Shown: positions 46,433 to 57,829, counted from the stretch's first letter. The stretch: 64,000 nucleotides of DNA from Medakamo hakoo (GCA_026636295.1 CP089459.1:930001-994000), one strand, 5' to 3'. Numbers and translations are program-made. The notes: generated from the letters alone by a model not told the origin.

Positions 46433-46988
46433 GCTGTGAAAGGGAGGGGAGAGGCGAGGCCTCGCTTTTCATTTTTTTTGTGGGGAGAGCGGGGCGGGGG
46501 TGCGTGTGAAAAAAAATGCGGCTGGATGTCCTGAACCAACCTTCCGTCGAGGGCGTGGGGGTGGGCGGTGAGTGCTGTTGCTGAGAGAGAGAAGAAGAGG
46601 AAGAAGAAGACGCAGAAGAAGCAGGCGGTCCCCCCAGGCGATGAAGGCGAGAGAGAGAGAGAGGGAGAGAGCGTGCGGATGGGCTGTTGCGACAGCGCTG
46701 TCCTTTTTGTCTTTCCCCTGTGTGCGAACGAAAACCAGACGGGGGTGTGAGAGGGAGCCAGCAGGGAGGCCGGCTGAAGTGTGTGTGCGTGTGTGTGTGC
46801 GTCTGTTTTTTTCCTGTCTCGTCGTTTGAGGCACCATCCACACTTTTTTTGTTTACATGGGCACGCTCACCCACCCCTCCCTCCCTCACGCCCCTCCCCC
46901 GCCATCACTGCCGTCCGTCATGGCGCGGGCCCAGGCTTCGGCCGCCGCCTTCTTCGCAGAGGGAGACCAGAAGGGAGACGAAGCCAGG
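46433..46988. other. Intergenic, simple-sequence-rich
   Basis: Follows the uL3c stop. It has GA/GAA tracts (46570-46670), a GT-rich stretch (46780-46800), T runs, and a minus-strand TGTAA at 46853-46857. No gene recognised. Confidence 0.6.
46853..46857 (-). terminator. Minus-strand TGTAA downstream of GOGAT and the dehydrogenase fragment
   Basis: About 830 nt past the GOGAT stop and 130 nt past the end of the dehydrogenase-like fragment. It is a candidate poly(A) signal for either; unproven. Confidence 0.35.
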
Positions 46989-47230
46989 TCACGGCCGGTC
47001 GGAGGCGGCGGCAGGCCGCTCCCCGCCAGCGGGGCCGGCCGTCGCGGCCAAGCTCGCCGCCCCGCCGGCCCGCGCCGCGTCCACCATGGCCGCCGCCATG
47101 AGGTTGGACACGCCCGGAAAGACGCCCGCGGTGGTGATGGCGGGCACGCCGGCGGCGGCGGCGGCGGCGGCGGCCAGGGCGGAATCCGCCTCCCCTCTCC
47201 AGCCCTCACCGTGCTCGATCGGGTACTTGA
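46989..47230 (-). pseudogene. Saccharopine-dehydrogenase-like gene fragment
   Basis: A minus-strand open segment encodes [20 protein letters not shown] followed by GVFPGVSNLMAAAMVDAARA (conserved part about 47058-47160). This matches the GxPAITTAGIYPGxSNxMAA block of saccharopine-dehydrogenase-like Rossmann proteins of plants and algae. No flanking exon with the rest of the enzyme (GxGxxG start, C-terminal domain) is visible within 500 bp either side. The frame then drifts into Ala/Gly/Pro sequence and ends at 46989. Best read as a broken or captured fragment, possibly lying in the GOGAT 3' UTR. It could instead be one exon of an unresolved gene. Confidence 0.45.
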
Positions 47231-47279
47231 GCGTTGAAAGTGTTTTTTTTTGAGGAGCGTTGAAAGTGTTTTTTTTTTT
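47229..47279. repeat. Two tandem 26-bp units ending in T runs
   Basis: GAGCGTTGAAAGTG plus a T run occurs at 47229 and again at 47255, with 9 and 11 T respectively. Probably a recent tandem duplication. Confidence 0.85.
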
Positions 47280-47684
47280 CGTGAGCGCGCCGGCCTGTCC
47301 GTGTTCGCTTGAAGAAAAAAAGACGCCCGTGCGCTTTGATCTCTCTCTCACTCGAAAAATTTGTTTGCACAGGTTCAGCGGGGTGGAGAGAGCCGCGCGC
47401 AGGGCGCGCCTGGCGGGCTCGGCACACACACACACACCGCTCTCGTTGTCTCTCTTTCTCACTCTCCCACTCGCCCAACCCCTTTTCGCTCGCTCACGCA
47501 ACTCTCTTCTCTCATGCCCGCCCGCACACACACGACCACACATCCCCCGCGCCTCGCGCACACAAAAAATGGTTCCCTCTCTCTCTCTCCCCCCCTCCCT
47601 CTCACCTCCCGAAGGAAAAAAAGAGCACGCCGCACCTCCTCTCCCCTCTCTTTCCTCCCTCTCCATCCCCCGCCCCACCTCAAC
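47280..47684. other. GOGAT 3' flank
   Basis: 405 bp of pyrimidine-rich and CA-repeat sequence on the + strand (CACACACACA near 47420-47440, CT tracts 47578-47660). Likely 3' UTR of the minus-strand GOGAT gene. No coding signal seen. Confidence 0.5.
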
Positions 47685-50600
47685 CTAAGCCGCGACCCCG
47701 ACGCTCGCGGGCACGGCAGACGCGCCGCCCACGTCAGGGCTGGCTTCCGGCGTGTTGGCCTCCGACGGCGGCACCAGCTGCCAAAACAGGGGCAGCGCCT
47801 TGTTCCAGTCGGCCAGGATGGCCTTGCCCGCGGCCGACCCCGTCTTGTCGACGTGGTCGGCGATGAGCTTCTGGAGGTGGGCCGCGCCCGCCTGCGAGAT
47901 GACGCGCTGGACGGCCACGATCTCGCCGTTGACCTTGTCCGGGAAGTCGCCCGCCGGGTCGTAGAAGTAGCCCAGGCCGCCCGTCATGCCGGCCGCGACA
48001 TTGCGGCCCACAGGGCCCAGGGAGACGACCGTGCCGCCGGTCATGTATTCGCAGCAGTGGTCGCCCGCGCCTTCGACGACCGCGTCGGCCGCCGAGTTGC
48101 GCACCGCAAACCGTTCGCCCGCCCGCCCGTTGACGAAGAGCGACCCGCCCGTCGCGCCGTACAGGCAGGTGTTGCCCACGATGGACGCGGACGACGGGTC
48201 AAAGGCCGTGCCCGGCGGCGGGACGATGACGACCTCGCCGCCGGCCATGCCCTTGCCCACGTAGTCGTTGGCCTCGCCAGACAGCCGCACCTTGATGCCG
48301 CCGACGAGGAAGCAGGCGAAGGACTGGCCGGCGGACCCGCGCAGGTCCAGCTCGATGGAGCCGGCAAAGCCGGAGTCGCCGTGCAGGCGGGCGACGGCGC
48401 CGCCCAGCCGGCCCAGCGCCGCGCGGTCCAGGTTGTTGATTTCGAGCGAGCGCGACACGGACCCCTCCCTCTCAATCGCGGCCACCACCTCCGGGTCGGC
48501 CAGCAGGCCGTCGTCCAGGACGGGGCCGTTGGAGTGGACGGCCGCCGCAATGCGGTCGGACGACTTGCCGGCCGGCCCCGCGTACGTGGTGATGTACGAC
48601 AGGTCCAGGCCGGCGGTCTTGGCCAGGTGTGCGTCCGGGCGCGGGCGCAGCAGGTCGGCGCGCCCGACCAGCTCGTCGAGCGAGCGCAGGCCCGCCGCCG
48701 CCAGCCCCGCCCGCACCTCCTCCGCCACGAACGCGAAAAAGTTGACGACGTCCTCCGGCGTGCCCGGGAAGCGGGCGCGCAGCTCCTCCCGCTGGGACGC
48801 GACGCCGACCGGGCAGTTGTTGGTGTGGCACACGCGCGCCATGATGCAGCCCGTCGCGATCATGGCGACCGTGCCGAACCCGAACTCGTCGCCGCCCAGG
48901 GCGGCGGTGACGAGGACGTCCCGGCCGTTGCGCATGCCGCCGTCCACGCGCAGGACGACGCGCTCGCGCAGCTCGTTCGCGACCAGCTGCTGGTGGGTTT
49001 CGGCCAGGCCCATCTCGATCGGCCCGCCGCAGTGCTTGATGGACGAGACGGGCGACGCGCCCGTCCCGCCGTCGTGGCCAGACACCTGGATGATGTCGGC
49101 GTTGGCTTTGGCCACGCCGGACGCGACGGTGCCGATGCCGGCCTGGGCCACCAGCTTGACGGAGACCTTGGCGGCCGGCGCCACCTGGTGCAGGTCGTAG
49201 ATCAGCTGGGCCAGGTCCTCGATGGAGTAGATGTCGTGGTGGGGCGGCGGCGAGATCAGGGGCACGCCGGGCTTGGAGCGGCGCAGGCCCGCGATGTACG
49301 GCGACACCTTTTTGCCGGGCAGCTGGCCGCCCTCGCCGGGCTTGGCGCCCTGCGCGATCTTGATTTCCAGCTGTTCGGCGTTGACGAGGAAGTGGGGCGT
49401 GACGCCGAACCGCCCGGACGCGACCTGCTTGATGCGCGAGTTGGCCAGGTCGCCGGCCTGGAGGCCGCGCAGGTGCGGCAGGGCGGGCGACCGGCCCTCG
49501 CCGTCGACGTCGGCCAGGGCCTCCCAGCGCACGGGGTCCTCGCCGCCCTCGCCCGAGTTGGACTTGCCGCCGATGCGGTTCATGGCAATCGCGATCGTCT
49601 CGTGCGTCTCGCGGGAGATGGCGCCCAGGGACATGCCGCCCGTGCAGAAGCGGGCCATGATGTCGGCCGCCGGTTCGACTTCGGAGATGGGGACGGGCGG
49701 GCCCGCGGGCGCCAGCTCCAGGCAGTCGCGCAGCACGGACACCGGCGCGTCGGCAAAGTGCTGCATGTACGCGCCGTACGCGGCCTCGCCGCCGGAGCCT
49801 TTGCCGCCCAGGCCGATGGCCTTGTGCAGGAGTTTGGCCATGGCCTGGTTGTTGACGTGGTGCTCGCCCTTGGGCCGGGACTGGATGAAGCCGTAGTCTT
49901 CCAGCTTGGTCGGCGCGGCCGCCGACCCGTCGCCCGCAAAGGCTTTCGCCCAGAACGCGGCCGCTTCGCGCTGCAGGTCGCCCAGCGTCATGCCGCCGAT
50001 GCGGGAGACGGAGCCCTTGAACGCGGAGCCGATGACGTCCGGGCCCAGGCCGTACACCTCGAAGATCTGGGCGCCGTGGTAGCAGGACAGGAGGGAGATG
50101 CCCATCTTGGACAGGATTTTCAGCAGGCCCTTCTCCAGGGCTTTCTTGTAGTTTTTCTGGGCGGCGACGGCCGACAGGTCGGGCGCCTTGCCCGACTTGA
50201 TCAGGGCTTCCGTGCGGGGGGACGCCCGCCACTGGCGCGCCGTCTCAAAGCCCAGGTACGGGCAGACGGCGTGCGCGCCGTACCCGACCAGGAGCGCCAG
50301 GTGGTGCGTCGTCGTGCACTGCGCCGTCTCCGCCACGATGGACGTGTCGGCGCGCAAGCCCGCGGAGATGAGGCGGTGGTGGACGGCGCCGACGGCAAGC
50401 AGGGCCGGGATGGGCGGCCGGTCGGGCGCCCACTCCGAGGGCGGCAGGCGGTCGGAGAGGACGAGGACGCCGGCGCCCGACCGGACGGCGGCCTCCGCGG
50501 CGTCGGCCAGGGCGCCCACCGCGGCCGCCAGGTCGGTGGCCGACGCGTCGTAGTGCAGGCCGAACGTCCGCACGTCCAGGCCGGGCGCGCCGCCGCCCTG

Positions 50601-52917
50601 GATGGCGGCCAGCTCGGCTTCCAGCAGGACGGGCGACGGCAGGAGGACCTGGCGGTACGCGTCCGGCCCCGGCGCCAGCAGGTTGCCCCGCCCGCCCAGC
50701 CGCATCTCCAGGCTCATGACCAGGCCCTCGCGCAGCGGGTCGATGGGCGGGTTGGTCACCTGCGCAAAGCGCTGCTTGAAGTAGTTGGCCAGTGGGTGCG
50801 GGCGGGCGGAGAGGACGGGCAGCGGGATGTCGTCGCCCATGCAGTAGGTCGGCTCGACGCCTGCCTGGGCCATCGCCTCGACAATCATCGTCGTGTCTTC
50901 GGCGCCCATGCCGGCGGCCGCCTGGGCGCGCATGGCGTCGGCGGGGGACAGCGTGGGCGCGGACGGCACGGTCGACGCGTTCAGCGCTTCCAGCCGGGTG
51001 GAGCCCGCCAGCCAGTCCGCGTACGGGGCCCGGCCCGCGACCGCTTTCGCGATCGCGGTGTTGTCCGAAAACGTGCCCGCGGCCAGGTCCGCGCACACCA
51101 TCTGGCCCGGGCCCAGGCGGCCCTTGGCCACGATGTTGGACGCGTTGGTCAGCGCGTCGCCCAGCACGCCGACCTCCGACGCCACGTACACCAGGCCGTC
51201 GGCCGTCTGCCAGTAGCGCGCCGGGCGCAGGCCGTTGCGGTCGAGGCGCGCGCCGACCTTGGTGCCGTCGGAGAAGACGAGCAGGGCGGGGCCGTCCCAC
51301 CCCTCCTGCATGCCCTCGTAAAACTCGTAAAAGGCTTCCACCTCCGGGTAGTGCTTGGCCAGGTCCGGGTGGTTGCGGTACGCCTCCGGCACCAGGATCA
51401 TGAGCGCTTCCGTCGGGTCGGTCCCCGACCGGACGAGCAGTTCGGCGACGCGGTCCAGGTTAGCCGAGTCGGACGCGGTCGCGTCCGTCAGGGGCATGAG
51501 CTCCGCCTCCCGCCCGCCCCACACGGGCGCGGACAGCGAGCCCTGGCGGGACGCCACCCAGTTCAGGTTGCCCTGCAGGGTGTTGATCTCGCCGTTGTGG
51601 CCCAGCACGCGCATGGGCTGGGCCAGCGGCCACTTGGGCGTCGTGTTGGTGGAAAACCGGCGGTGGTAGATCGCAAACGGCGTGACGAAGGCCGGGTTGG
51701 ACAGGTCGGCGTAGAACGGGCCCAGGGCGGAGGATTGGAGCATGCCCTTGTAGACGATGGTGCGGGAGGACAGCGTGCACACGTAGGCCTCGCCGACCTT
51801 CCCGCCCGCCTTGCGCCACGCGGCTTCGACCAGCTTACGCAGCAGGAAGAGCTCGCGCTCCAGGGCGTCGCCGCTCTCGCCTTGCGTCGAGGTCACCGCC
51901 ACCTGCCAGATGCGGGGCTGGGTGGCGGCGGCCAGCCGCCCGACGATGGCCGAGTCGATGGGGACGGCCCGCCAGCCCAGCACGCGGCACCGCCCCTCCG
52001 CCGCCACGACGGCTTCGAACGCTTTCTTGGCGTCCGCTTCCGCCGCGTCGTCGTTGGGCAGGAACAGCATGCCAATGCCGGACGTCGACGGGTCCAGGCC
52101 CGCGAACGCCGGGTCGGACGCGAGCAGGGCCCAGGGGATGGCCGTCATGACGCCCGACCCATCGCCCGACACGTCGTCGGCGGAGCACGCGCCGCGGTGT
52201 TCCATGCAGCCCAGGGCGGTCAGGGCCTGGGACAGGACGGTGTGGGTGGCCTCGTTCTTCAGGGAGGCGATGAAGCCGACCTGGGTGGCGAGAGTGGGGT
52301 GGGAGGTGTGGACGGGGGGTGAGTCGGAGGATGGGACGGGGGTGAGTCGGAGGATGGACGGGGGTGAGTCGGAGGGGAGCGGGGGGAGGGCGCCGAGTCG
52401 GGCCTCCGACGACGACGGCGGCTTTCACCGCGCGGCCCTTGCCACCGCCCGGCCGGCCTCCTCCCTGCGACATTTGCCCCTCCCCTCCACACACTAAGGA
52501 CCACACCAACTCACCCCACACGCGTCGCGCTCCTTCAGGATGTCTTCCAGGTCGACGGCTTCAGGCGCAGGCGCGCAAGCAGCCGGCTCGGCCCCGCGCG
52601 CGGCCAGGGCGGCGGACGGAGCGGGAGGCGCGGCCGTCGGCACGGCACCCGTCGCCACGGTCCGTCCGCCCGGCCGAGCAACCGCGCGGATGATCAGCGC
52701 CCGCGCCGGGCGAGGCGCGGCCCGGCGGGCCTGTGGTGTGTGTTTTTGGGGGCGTGGGAATTGCATCGGCCGCGGTCGTGAGTGTTTTTTGCGAGCGTAG
52801 GAGGAGGAACGAAAGCCCTGGAACAGCTTGGCTCTCCCCTCCGCGCCCCGGCCGCGGCCGCCCGCTCACCTGGGCCATGCCCGCGCCTGGACGGTTGCGG
52901 GCCGTCACAGTTCGCAT
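47685..52917 (-). CDS. GLSF: Ferredoxin-dependent glutamate synthase (Fd-GOGAT), plastid
   Basis: Makes two glutamates from glutamine and 2-oxoglutarate using reduced ferredoxin; key enzyme of ammonium assimilation and photorespiration in plastids. Three exons: 52870-52917, 52515-52730, 47685-52280; 1619 aa, the usual length. Transit and propeptide ([36 protein letters not shown]), then [10 protein letters not shown] joined to [20 protein letters not shown]. Cys87 of ERDACG should be the N-terminal nucleophile after processing. Glutaminase motifs: [20 protein letters not shown] and [18 protein letters not shown]/3Fe-4S region: [29 protein letters not shown] and the cluster Cys in [21 protein letters not shown]-type beta-helix at the end ([20 protein letters not shown]). 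No NADH-binding small subunit, hence the ferredoxin type. Confidence 0.98.
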
Positions 52918-53096
52918 GGCGAAATGGAAAAAAGGGTGTGAGGATGGAAGGCGGTGTTGCGGGGCCTTTCTTCCTGCTTGGCTGTTCGTTGAGGTGCGTG
53001 TGTGAGAGAGATGAAAGGCGAGGGCGGCGGCGGGACCCACCCGCCGCCCGCCATGAAAACTAACTACACAAAATCTCTCTCGCCCCGACGGCGGCG

Positions 53097-53888
53097 TCAC
53101 CCCACAAAGTCTCCAAAGCCGTCGTCACTGGATGGGCTGGGCGAGCCGTCCGCGGCGTCGACTTCGCCATCGGCAGGGGCCGGCGGTGGTGGCGTGGCCG
53201 GTCGACCGCGACCATCGCACTTCCCAGGCGGCCCGGGCGCGCCGCCGCCGCCGGCGCCACCGCCGCTGCCGCCGTCGTCGCTCTGCCCTGGCGGCGAGCG
53301 GGCAGCAGCCACCGTCTCTCCTGGCTCGGCCGGCGGCGCGGAGGGAGCTGCCGAGGCGGGCGGGTCAGCCGGACCAGCCGCAGCGCGGCCACCACCAGCA
53401 GCCACGGCGACTGCACCACCGCCATTCTGGTCACCACCACTCCCACCGCCCAGGAGTGCAGTCAGCAGTCGTTTCTCCTGCGCGCTGCCCTTCCACCCGC
53501 CCAGGCCCGGTGAGGGCACAGGCGGTAGCGCCGACCGCGCTGCCGCCGCGCGCTGCTCGAGCGGGCGGGCATTCGTTGGTCGCCTGCTAGCGCACTCGCC
53601 GCCACCACCAGCAGCCGCCGCCGCACTCTCATACAGCTTGGTCACCCCTCCCACAAAGTCCGCATCGTCCAGGGAGGACAGGTCAAGGGATGGCGTGGTG
53701 GCTGCGGGAGGCGGTGGAGGTGGAGGCGGCGGCGCGACCGGCATCGGCGCGTCTGCAACCGCGGTCGACGCCTCGAAATCGCCAAAGCCGTCATCGTCGT
53801 CGCTGGCATGTGAGGGCGGGCGTGGACCAGCCTCTGTCGGCGGCGGCTCGCCTGCAAGGGCCGGGCCAGGGCCGGCGTCGTCGGCCAT
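53097..53888 (-). CDS. Disordered protein with DDGFGDF adaptor-ear motifs
   Basis: Single exon, 263 aa from ATG at 53888. Two copies of an acidic FG motif flank the protein: DDDDGFGDFEA near residue 33 and SSDDGFGDFVG at the very C-terminus. Such motifs are known in aftiphilin- and epsin-like proteins, where they bind gamma-ear domains of AP-1/GGA adaptors. Between them are SLDDADFVGGVTKLYESAAA and a short basic helix GWKGSAQEKRLLTALL, in Pro/Gly/Ala-rich sequence. A clathrin-adaptor accessory role is inferred from motifs alone. It starts only 51 nt after the stop of the lipoate ligase gene on the same strand, and GOGAT begins 179 nt downstream. Confidence 0.7.
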   Translation of the reverse strand: MADDAGPGPALAGEPPPTEAGPRPPSHASDDDDGFGDFEASTAVADAPMPVAPPPPPPPPPAATTPSLDLSSLDDADFVGGVTKLYESAAAAAGGGGECASRRPTNARPLEQRAAAARSALPPVPSPGLGGWKGSAQEKRLLTALLGGGSGGDQNGGGAVAVAAGGGRAAAGPADPPASAAPSAPPAEPGETVAAARSPPGQSDDGGSGGGAGGGGAPGPPGKCDGRGRPATPPPPAPADGEVDAADGSPSPSSDDGFGDFVG

Positions 53889-53939
53889 TGTTTTTTCTCG
53901 AGTGGTGTGAAGCAAACAAAAAACGCGCGCTGTGTTTTT

Positions 53940-55077
53940 TCATCTACCTGGTGTCTCCCCAACCTCACGGCCACGCCCGTCCACCAGCACGGTCGTCGTC
54001 TTGTGGTGCGGCGAGCCCAGCAGCTCTGCCTCCGCTTCTTCCAAGCTCGTCGGCACGACCTCAAACCCGGCCGCCTCCAAAGCGGTCGGCAGCGCGCCCA
54101 GCACCCCTTCCCTGTCCGCGCCCGCGGCCCTCAGGCTCGTCACGAACCCCGCGTGCGGCCGGCCGGCCCTGTACGCTGGCGCCCGGGCCGGGTGGCGCAG
54201 GAGGGCCATGCGGGCCGGGTCGTAGTCCCACAGGAAGGACCTGCGGGTGCGGAGTGGGGGTGTGGGGGGCCGGCGGTGAGGGCGGAGGTTTGGATGGAGC
54301 CCAACCCCAACCCTCGCCCTGGTTCTTCCCTTCTTGTTCCCCCCCAAAAAACGCACGTGTGGTGCACCCACCGCCCGCGAGAGATGGCCTGGGCGTTGCC
54401 GCCAAACTTGAGGTCGCCGAAGACGTAGTCTGTGAATGGGACGGATGGGGCGGCGTGCGCGTGAGGCGGGCGGCGGGCGGGGAGGCTGCAGGCCACAGCA
54501 GACGCACACACGCTTGTGCCCTCCCCCTCCCCCCACCACGCACCATTCTCACGCAGGGCAAACGGCCCCACGCCCCCAAACACGGGCCCGTACACGCCCT
54601 CCGTCCACGCCATCAGGGTGCGCGGCCCCAGGTCGCCGCGCCCGCCGTCCGCCGCCGTCACCACCGCGTCGGCCGGGCCCGCTAGCCCGACCAGCAACGT
54701 ATGCTCGTCCACGACGACCGAACCGCCGCCGGAAAAGCGGCGGATGACGGGCACGCCCGCCGCGGCGGCGGCGGGCAGGTCCACCTGTTCCTCCGGTTTC
54801 CTGTGTGGTGGTGGTGGGGGTGGGGGTGGTGGTGTTGGGGCAAGGCCACAGGTCGCGCACCGCCCGCCTTGTTTTTTTCCCTGCCCCCCTCCCCCCTCCC
54901 CCCCCCCCCTCACCCTGACACGCCCAGCACCAGCGCCGGCTCCGCCGCGCCGTCGGCCACAAAGGCCCAGCAGCCTGCGGCAGGGTCACGCGTGCGCAAG
55001 GCCGCTTCTTCCAAGCGCAGGTGGCGCAGGATGCAGGTGCGGGCGGACGTGACGAGGCGGAGGGTGTGGCGGGCCAT
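53940..55077 (-). CDS. Lipoate-protein ligase A family protein (LIPT1-like)
   Basis: Transfers lipoyl (or activated lipoate) to E2/H-protein lysines; organellar in relatives. Four exons: 54914-55077, 54544-54800, 54357-54429, 53940-54240; 264 aa. Junctions restore LVLGVSGKPEEQVDLPAAAA, GVPVIRRFSGGGSVVVDEHT (the RRxSGGGTV lipoate-binding motif), GDLKFGGNAQAISRGRWVHH and TSFLWDYDPARMALL. The catalytic Lys of the family is the one in GDLKFGGNAQ. N-terminal RHTLRLVTSARTCILRHLRL may double as a presequence and start of the fold. Introns 2 and 3 use GTGCGT donors. The gene is divergent from PABP over 379 bp and has the adaptor-motif gene 51 nt downstream. Confidence 0.92.
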
Positions 55078-55456
55078 GGAGAGGAGTGAGGCGTGGAGAT
55101 GCCTCGCTTTTTCGTCCGGCCACTCTCCCTCCCCTACCTCCGCCTTGCCGGGGCGCTCCGTCCAGGCGGGCGGGTAGTGGGAGAGCCTGGGCGATTGACA
55201 GATCAGGTTTGACTCTCTGGAGTGGCGGGGAGGAGGGAGCACGCCTGATGTTTTCCGCCCTGTGTTTTTGTTTTGCTTCCCTCGTCTGGCCGACGCGGCG
55301 CTGCTCTTCAGACGCTCGTCTCTTTCTGCTCTCCGCCCCTCCCCTCCTCCCTCCCCCCACCCCCACCCGTAAAAAAAAGACAAAAAACGCGGCCCAGGCT
55401 CACCCTGGTCCGTCGCCTCCTAACCTAAGAAAAAAGACAAAAAAAACACACACACC
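55078..55456. promoter_or_regulatory. Divergent region with A-rich PABP leader
   Basis: 379 bp between LIPT1-like and PABP starts. The PABP side has two oligo(A) clusters, about 55371-55386 and 55428-55446, right before the ATG at 55457. These resemble the A-rich autoregulatory leader known in animal PABP mRNAs (inference for this gene). Confidence 0.55.
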
Positions 55457-57795
55457 ATGGCTGCCGTCTCTGCTGCCACGCCCGCGGCTGAGCCGCCCGC
55501 CGCGCCCGCCGCTGGTGCTGCGGCGCCGGCTGCCGCCGCCGCGCCCGCGGCCGGCGCTCCGGCCGCCGGCTCTGCCGCCGCCGCCGCCGCCCAGCCCGCC
55601 GGCGGCAACTCGTCCCTGTACGTGGGCGACCTGGACAAGGACGTGACGGAGGCTCAGCTGTTTGAGCTGTTTTCGCAGGTGTGCTTTGGCGCGAATGGGG
55701 ACAGCCGTCGTCGGTCGGGGCAGCGCCCGCCCGCGCGCCCAAGGGGCGTGCGTTTGGGAGGGCTGGGCGAGGCTCGCCACCCCGCCCTGGCCATTGTGCC
55801 CGGGTCGGCCAGGGTGGCAGCGTGTTTCCTCCACGCGCCCGCGATTGGTTGCGTGGCTGGAGGCATGCCCAGGACGTGGGGGCGGCGTCCCCAGTGGGGC
55901 GCGGCCCGCTGTCGATCGGGGCCCCCCTTCCCTCCTCCTCGCTCACGCTCGCCGCCGCTCTCCCCGCCCCAACTCCACCCACGCCACGACAGGTCGGCGC
56001 CTTAGCCTCCATCCGCGTGTGCCGTGACGCTGTCACGCGCCGCTCCCTGGGCTACGCGTACGTCAACTACAACGCGGCCCTGGACCCGGGCGCGGGTGAG
56101 TTTCTTTTTTTTTCTTTGCGTGCTCCGCGGCCAGCGACCAGCGACTGCGGTCGGCCGCGTCCCAACCCGGCGCCCCCATCTCGCCGCAGCCCGGCTCTAT
56201 GCCCCGGCGCGTAGGGCGAGGACACAGGCAGCCGCCCGTACGGGTCCGAGGTTGAGGACGGATCGGCGCTGGCCGCCAGCGGGCGGCGGCGAGAAACAAT
56301 CGGCTCCACGCGGCGGCGGCCGCCGCTGCCCCGCCCACCCACCCCACGCTCTCCCCCCCTGTCCCGTCCCTGTGTACGCACCCCCCTCTCACCCCCTTCC
56401 CGCCCTCCCCTCCCCCACACACCCACACCTCCTGAAAAAAACACAGCCGAACGCGCCCTGGACACGCTCAACTACGCCCCGCTCAACGGCCGGCCCATGC
56501 GCCTCATGTGGTCGCACCGCGACCCGGCCGCGCGCAAGTCGGGCGTCGGCAACGTTTTCATCAAGAACTTGGACAAGTCCATCGACAACAAGGCGCTGCA
56601 CGACACGTTCTCCGCGTTCGGCGACATCCTGTCGTGCAAGGTCGCCACGGACGCGGCCGGCAACTCCAAGGGGTACGGCTTCGTCCACTACGAGAAGCAG
56701 GAGGCGGCCGAGCTGGCGGTCGAGAAAGTCAACGGCATGCTGATCGAGGGGCGCAAGGTGTACGTGGGCCCCTTCCTGAAGCGGGAGGCCCGGCCGGACG
56801 CGGGCGAGGCCAAGTACACCAACGTGTTTGTCAAAAACCTGCCGGACAGCGTCGACCAGGAGGGCCTGGAAAAGATCGCGGCCGAGCACGGCCCGGTCAC
56901 GTCGTGCGTCCTCATGGTCGACGACGACGGCAAGTCCCGCGGCTTCGGCTTCGTCAACTTTGAGGAGGCGGGCGCGGCGGCATCGGCGGTCGCCGCCCTC
57001 AACGGCGCGGACATGGACGGCAAGACCCTGTACGCCGGCCGCGCCCAGAAGAAGGCCGAGCGCGAGGCCGAGCTGAAAGCCAAGTTTGACGAGCTGCGCG
57101 CGGAGCGCATCGCCAAGTACCAGGGCATGAACCTGTACGTCAAGAACCTGGCGGACTCGGTGGACGATGAGGGCCTGCGGTCCGAGTTCGCGGCGTACGG
57201 GACCATCACGTCCGCCAAGGTCATGCGCGACCCGGCGGGCAAGACGAAAGGCTTTGGCTTTGTGTGCTTCACCAACCCGGACGAGGCGACGCGCGCGGTC
57301 ACCGAAGCCAACGGCCGCATGGTCGGCGGCAAGCCCATGTACGTCGCCCTGGCCCAGCGCCGCGAGGTCCGCCGCGCCCAGCTGGAGCAGCAGTACGCGA
57401 CGCTGCCGGGCGCGCTGGGCGGGCGGGCGGGCCTGCTGGGCCCGGGCGGGCTGGGCGGCGGGCGTGGCGGGCCGGGCGGCCCTGCCCTGCCCGGCATGTT
57501 CGCCGGGCCGGGCGGCCTGCCGTTTGGCGCGCCCCAGTTCTACGGCGCGGGCGGGCCGTTGGGCGGGCCGCGCGGCCCGGGCGGCCCCGGCGGCATGTAC
57601 GGCGGCCCGCTCATGGGCGGCCCCGGCGGCCGGGGCATGATGGGCCCAGGCCGCGGCCCGATGGGCGGCCCGGGCGGCCGGGGCGGCCCCCGCTACGGCG
57701 CGGGCCCGCCGGGCGCCTTCCCGCCCTACCTGGCCGGGCCCATGGGCGGCCCCGGCGCGCGCATGGGCGGGCGCGGCGGGCCTCTGGCCGGCCGC

Positions 57796-57829
<34 letters not shown>

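Noticed and set aside
46560-46700. Lys/Glu/Arg-rich frames in the GAA/GA repeat tract
   Set aside because: They arise from simple repeats in all frames and lack flanking coding signal.
47361-52322. Open frame of about 1,650 codons antisense to Fd-GOGAT
   Set aside because: Fd-GOGAT on the minus strand is unambiguous. The antisense reading is Arg/Gly/Val-rich with no recognisable domain.
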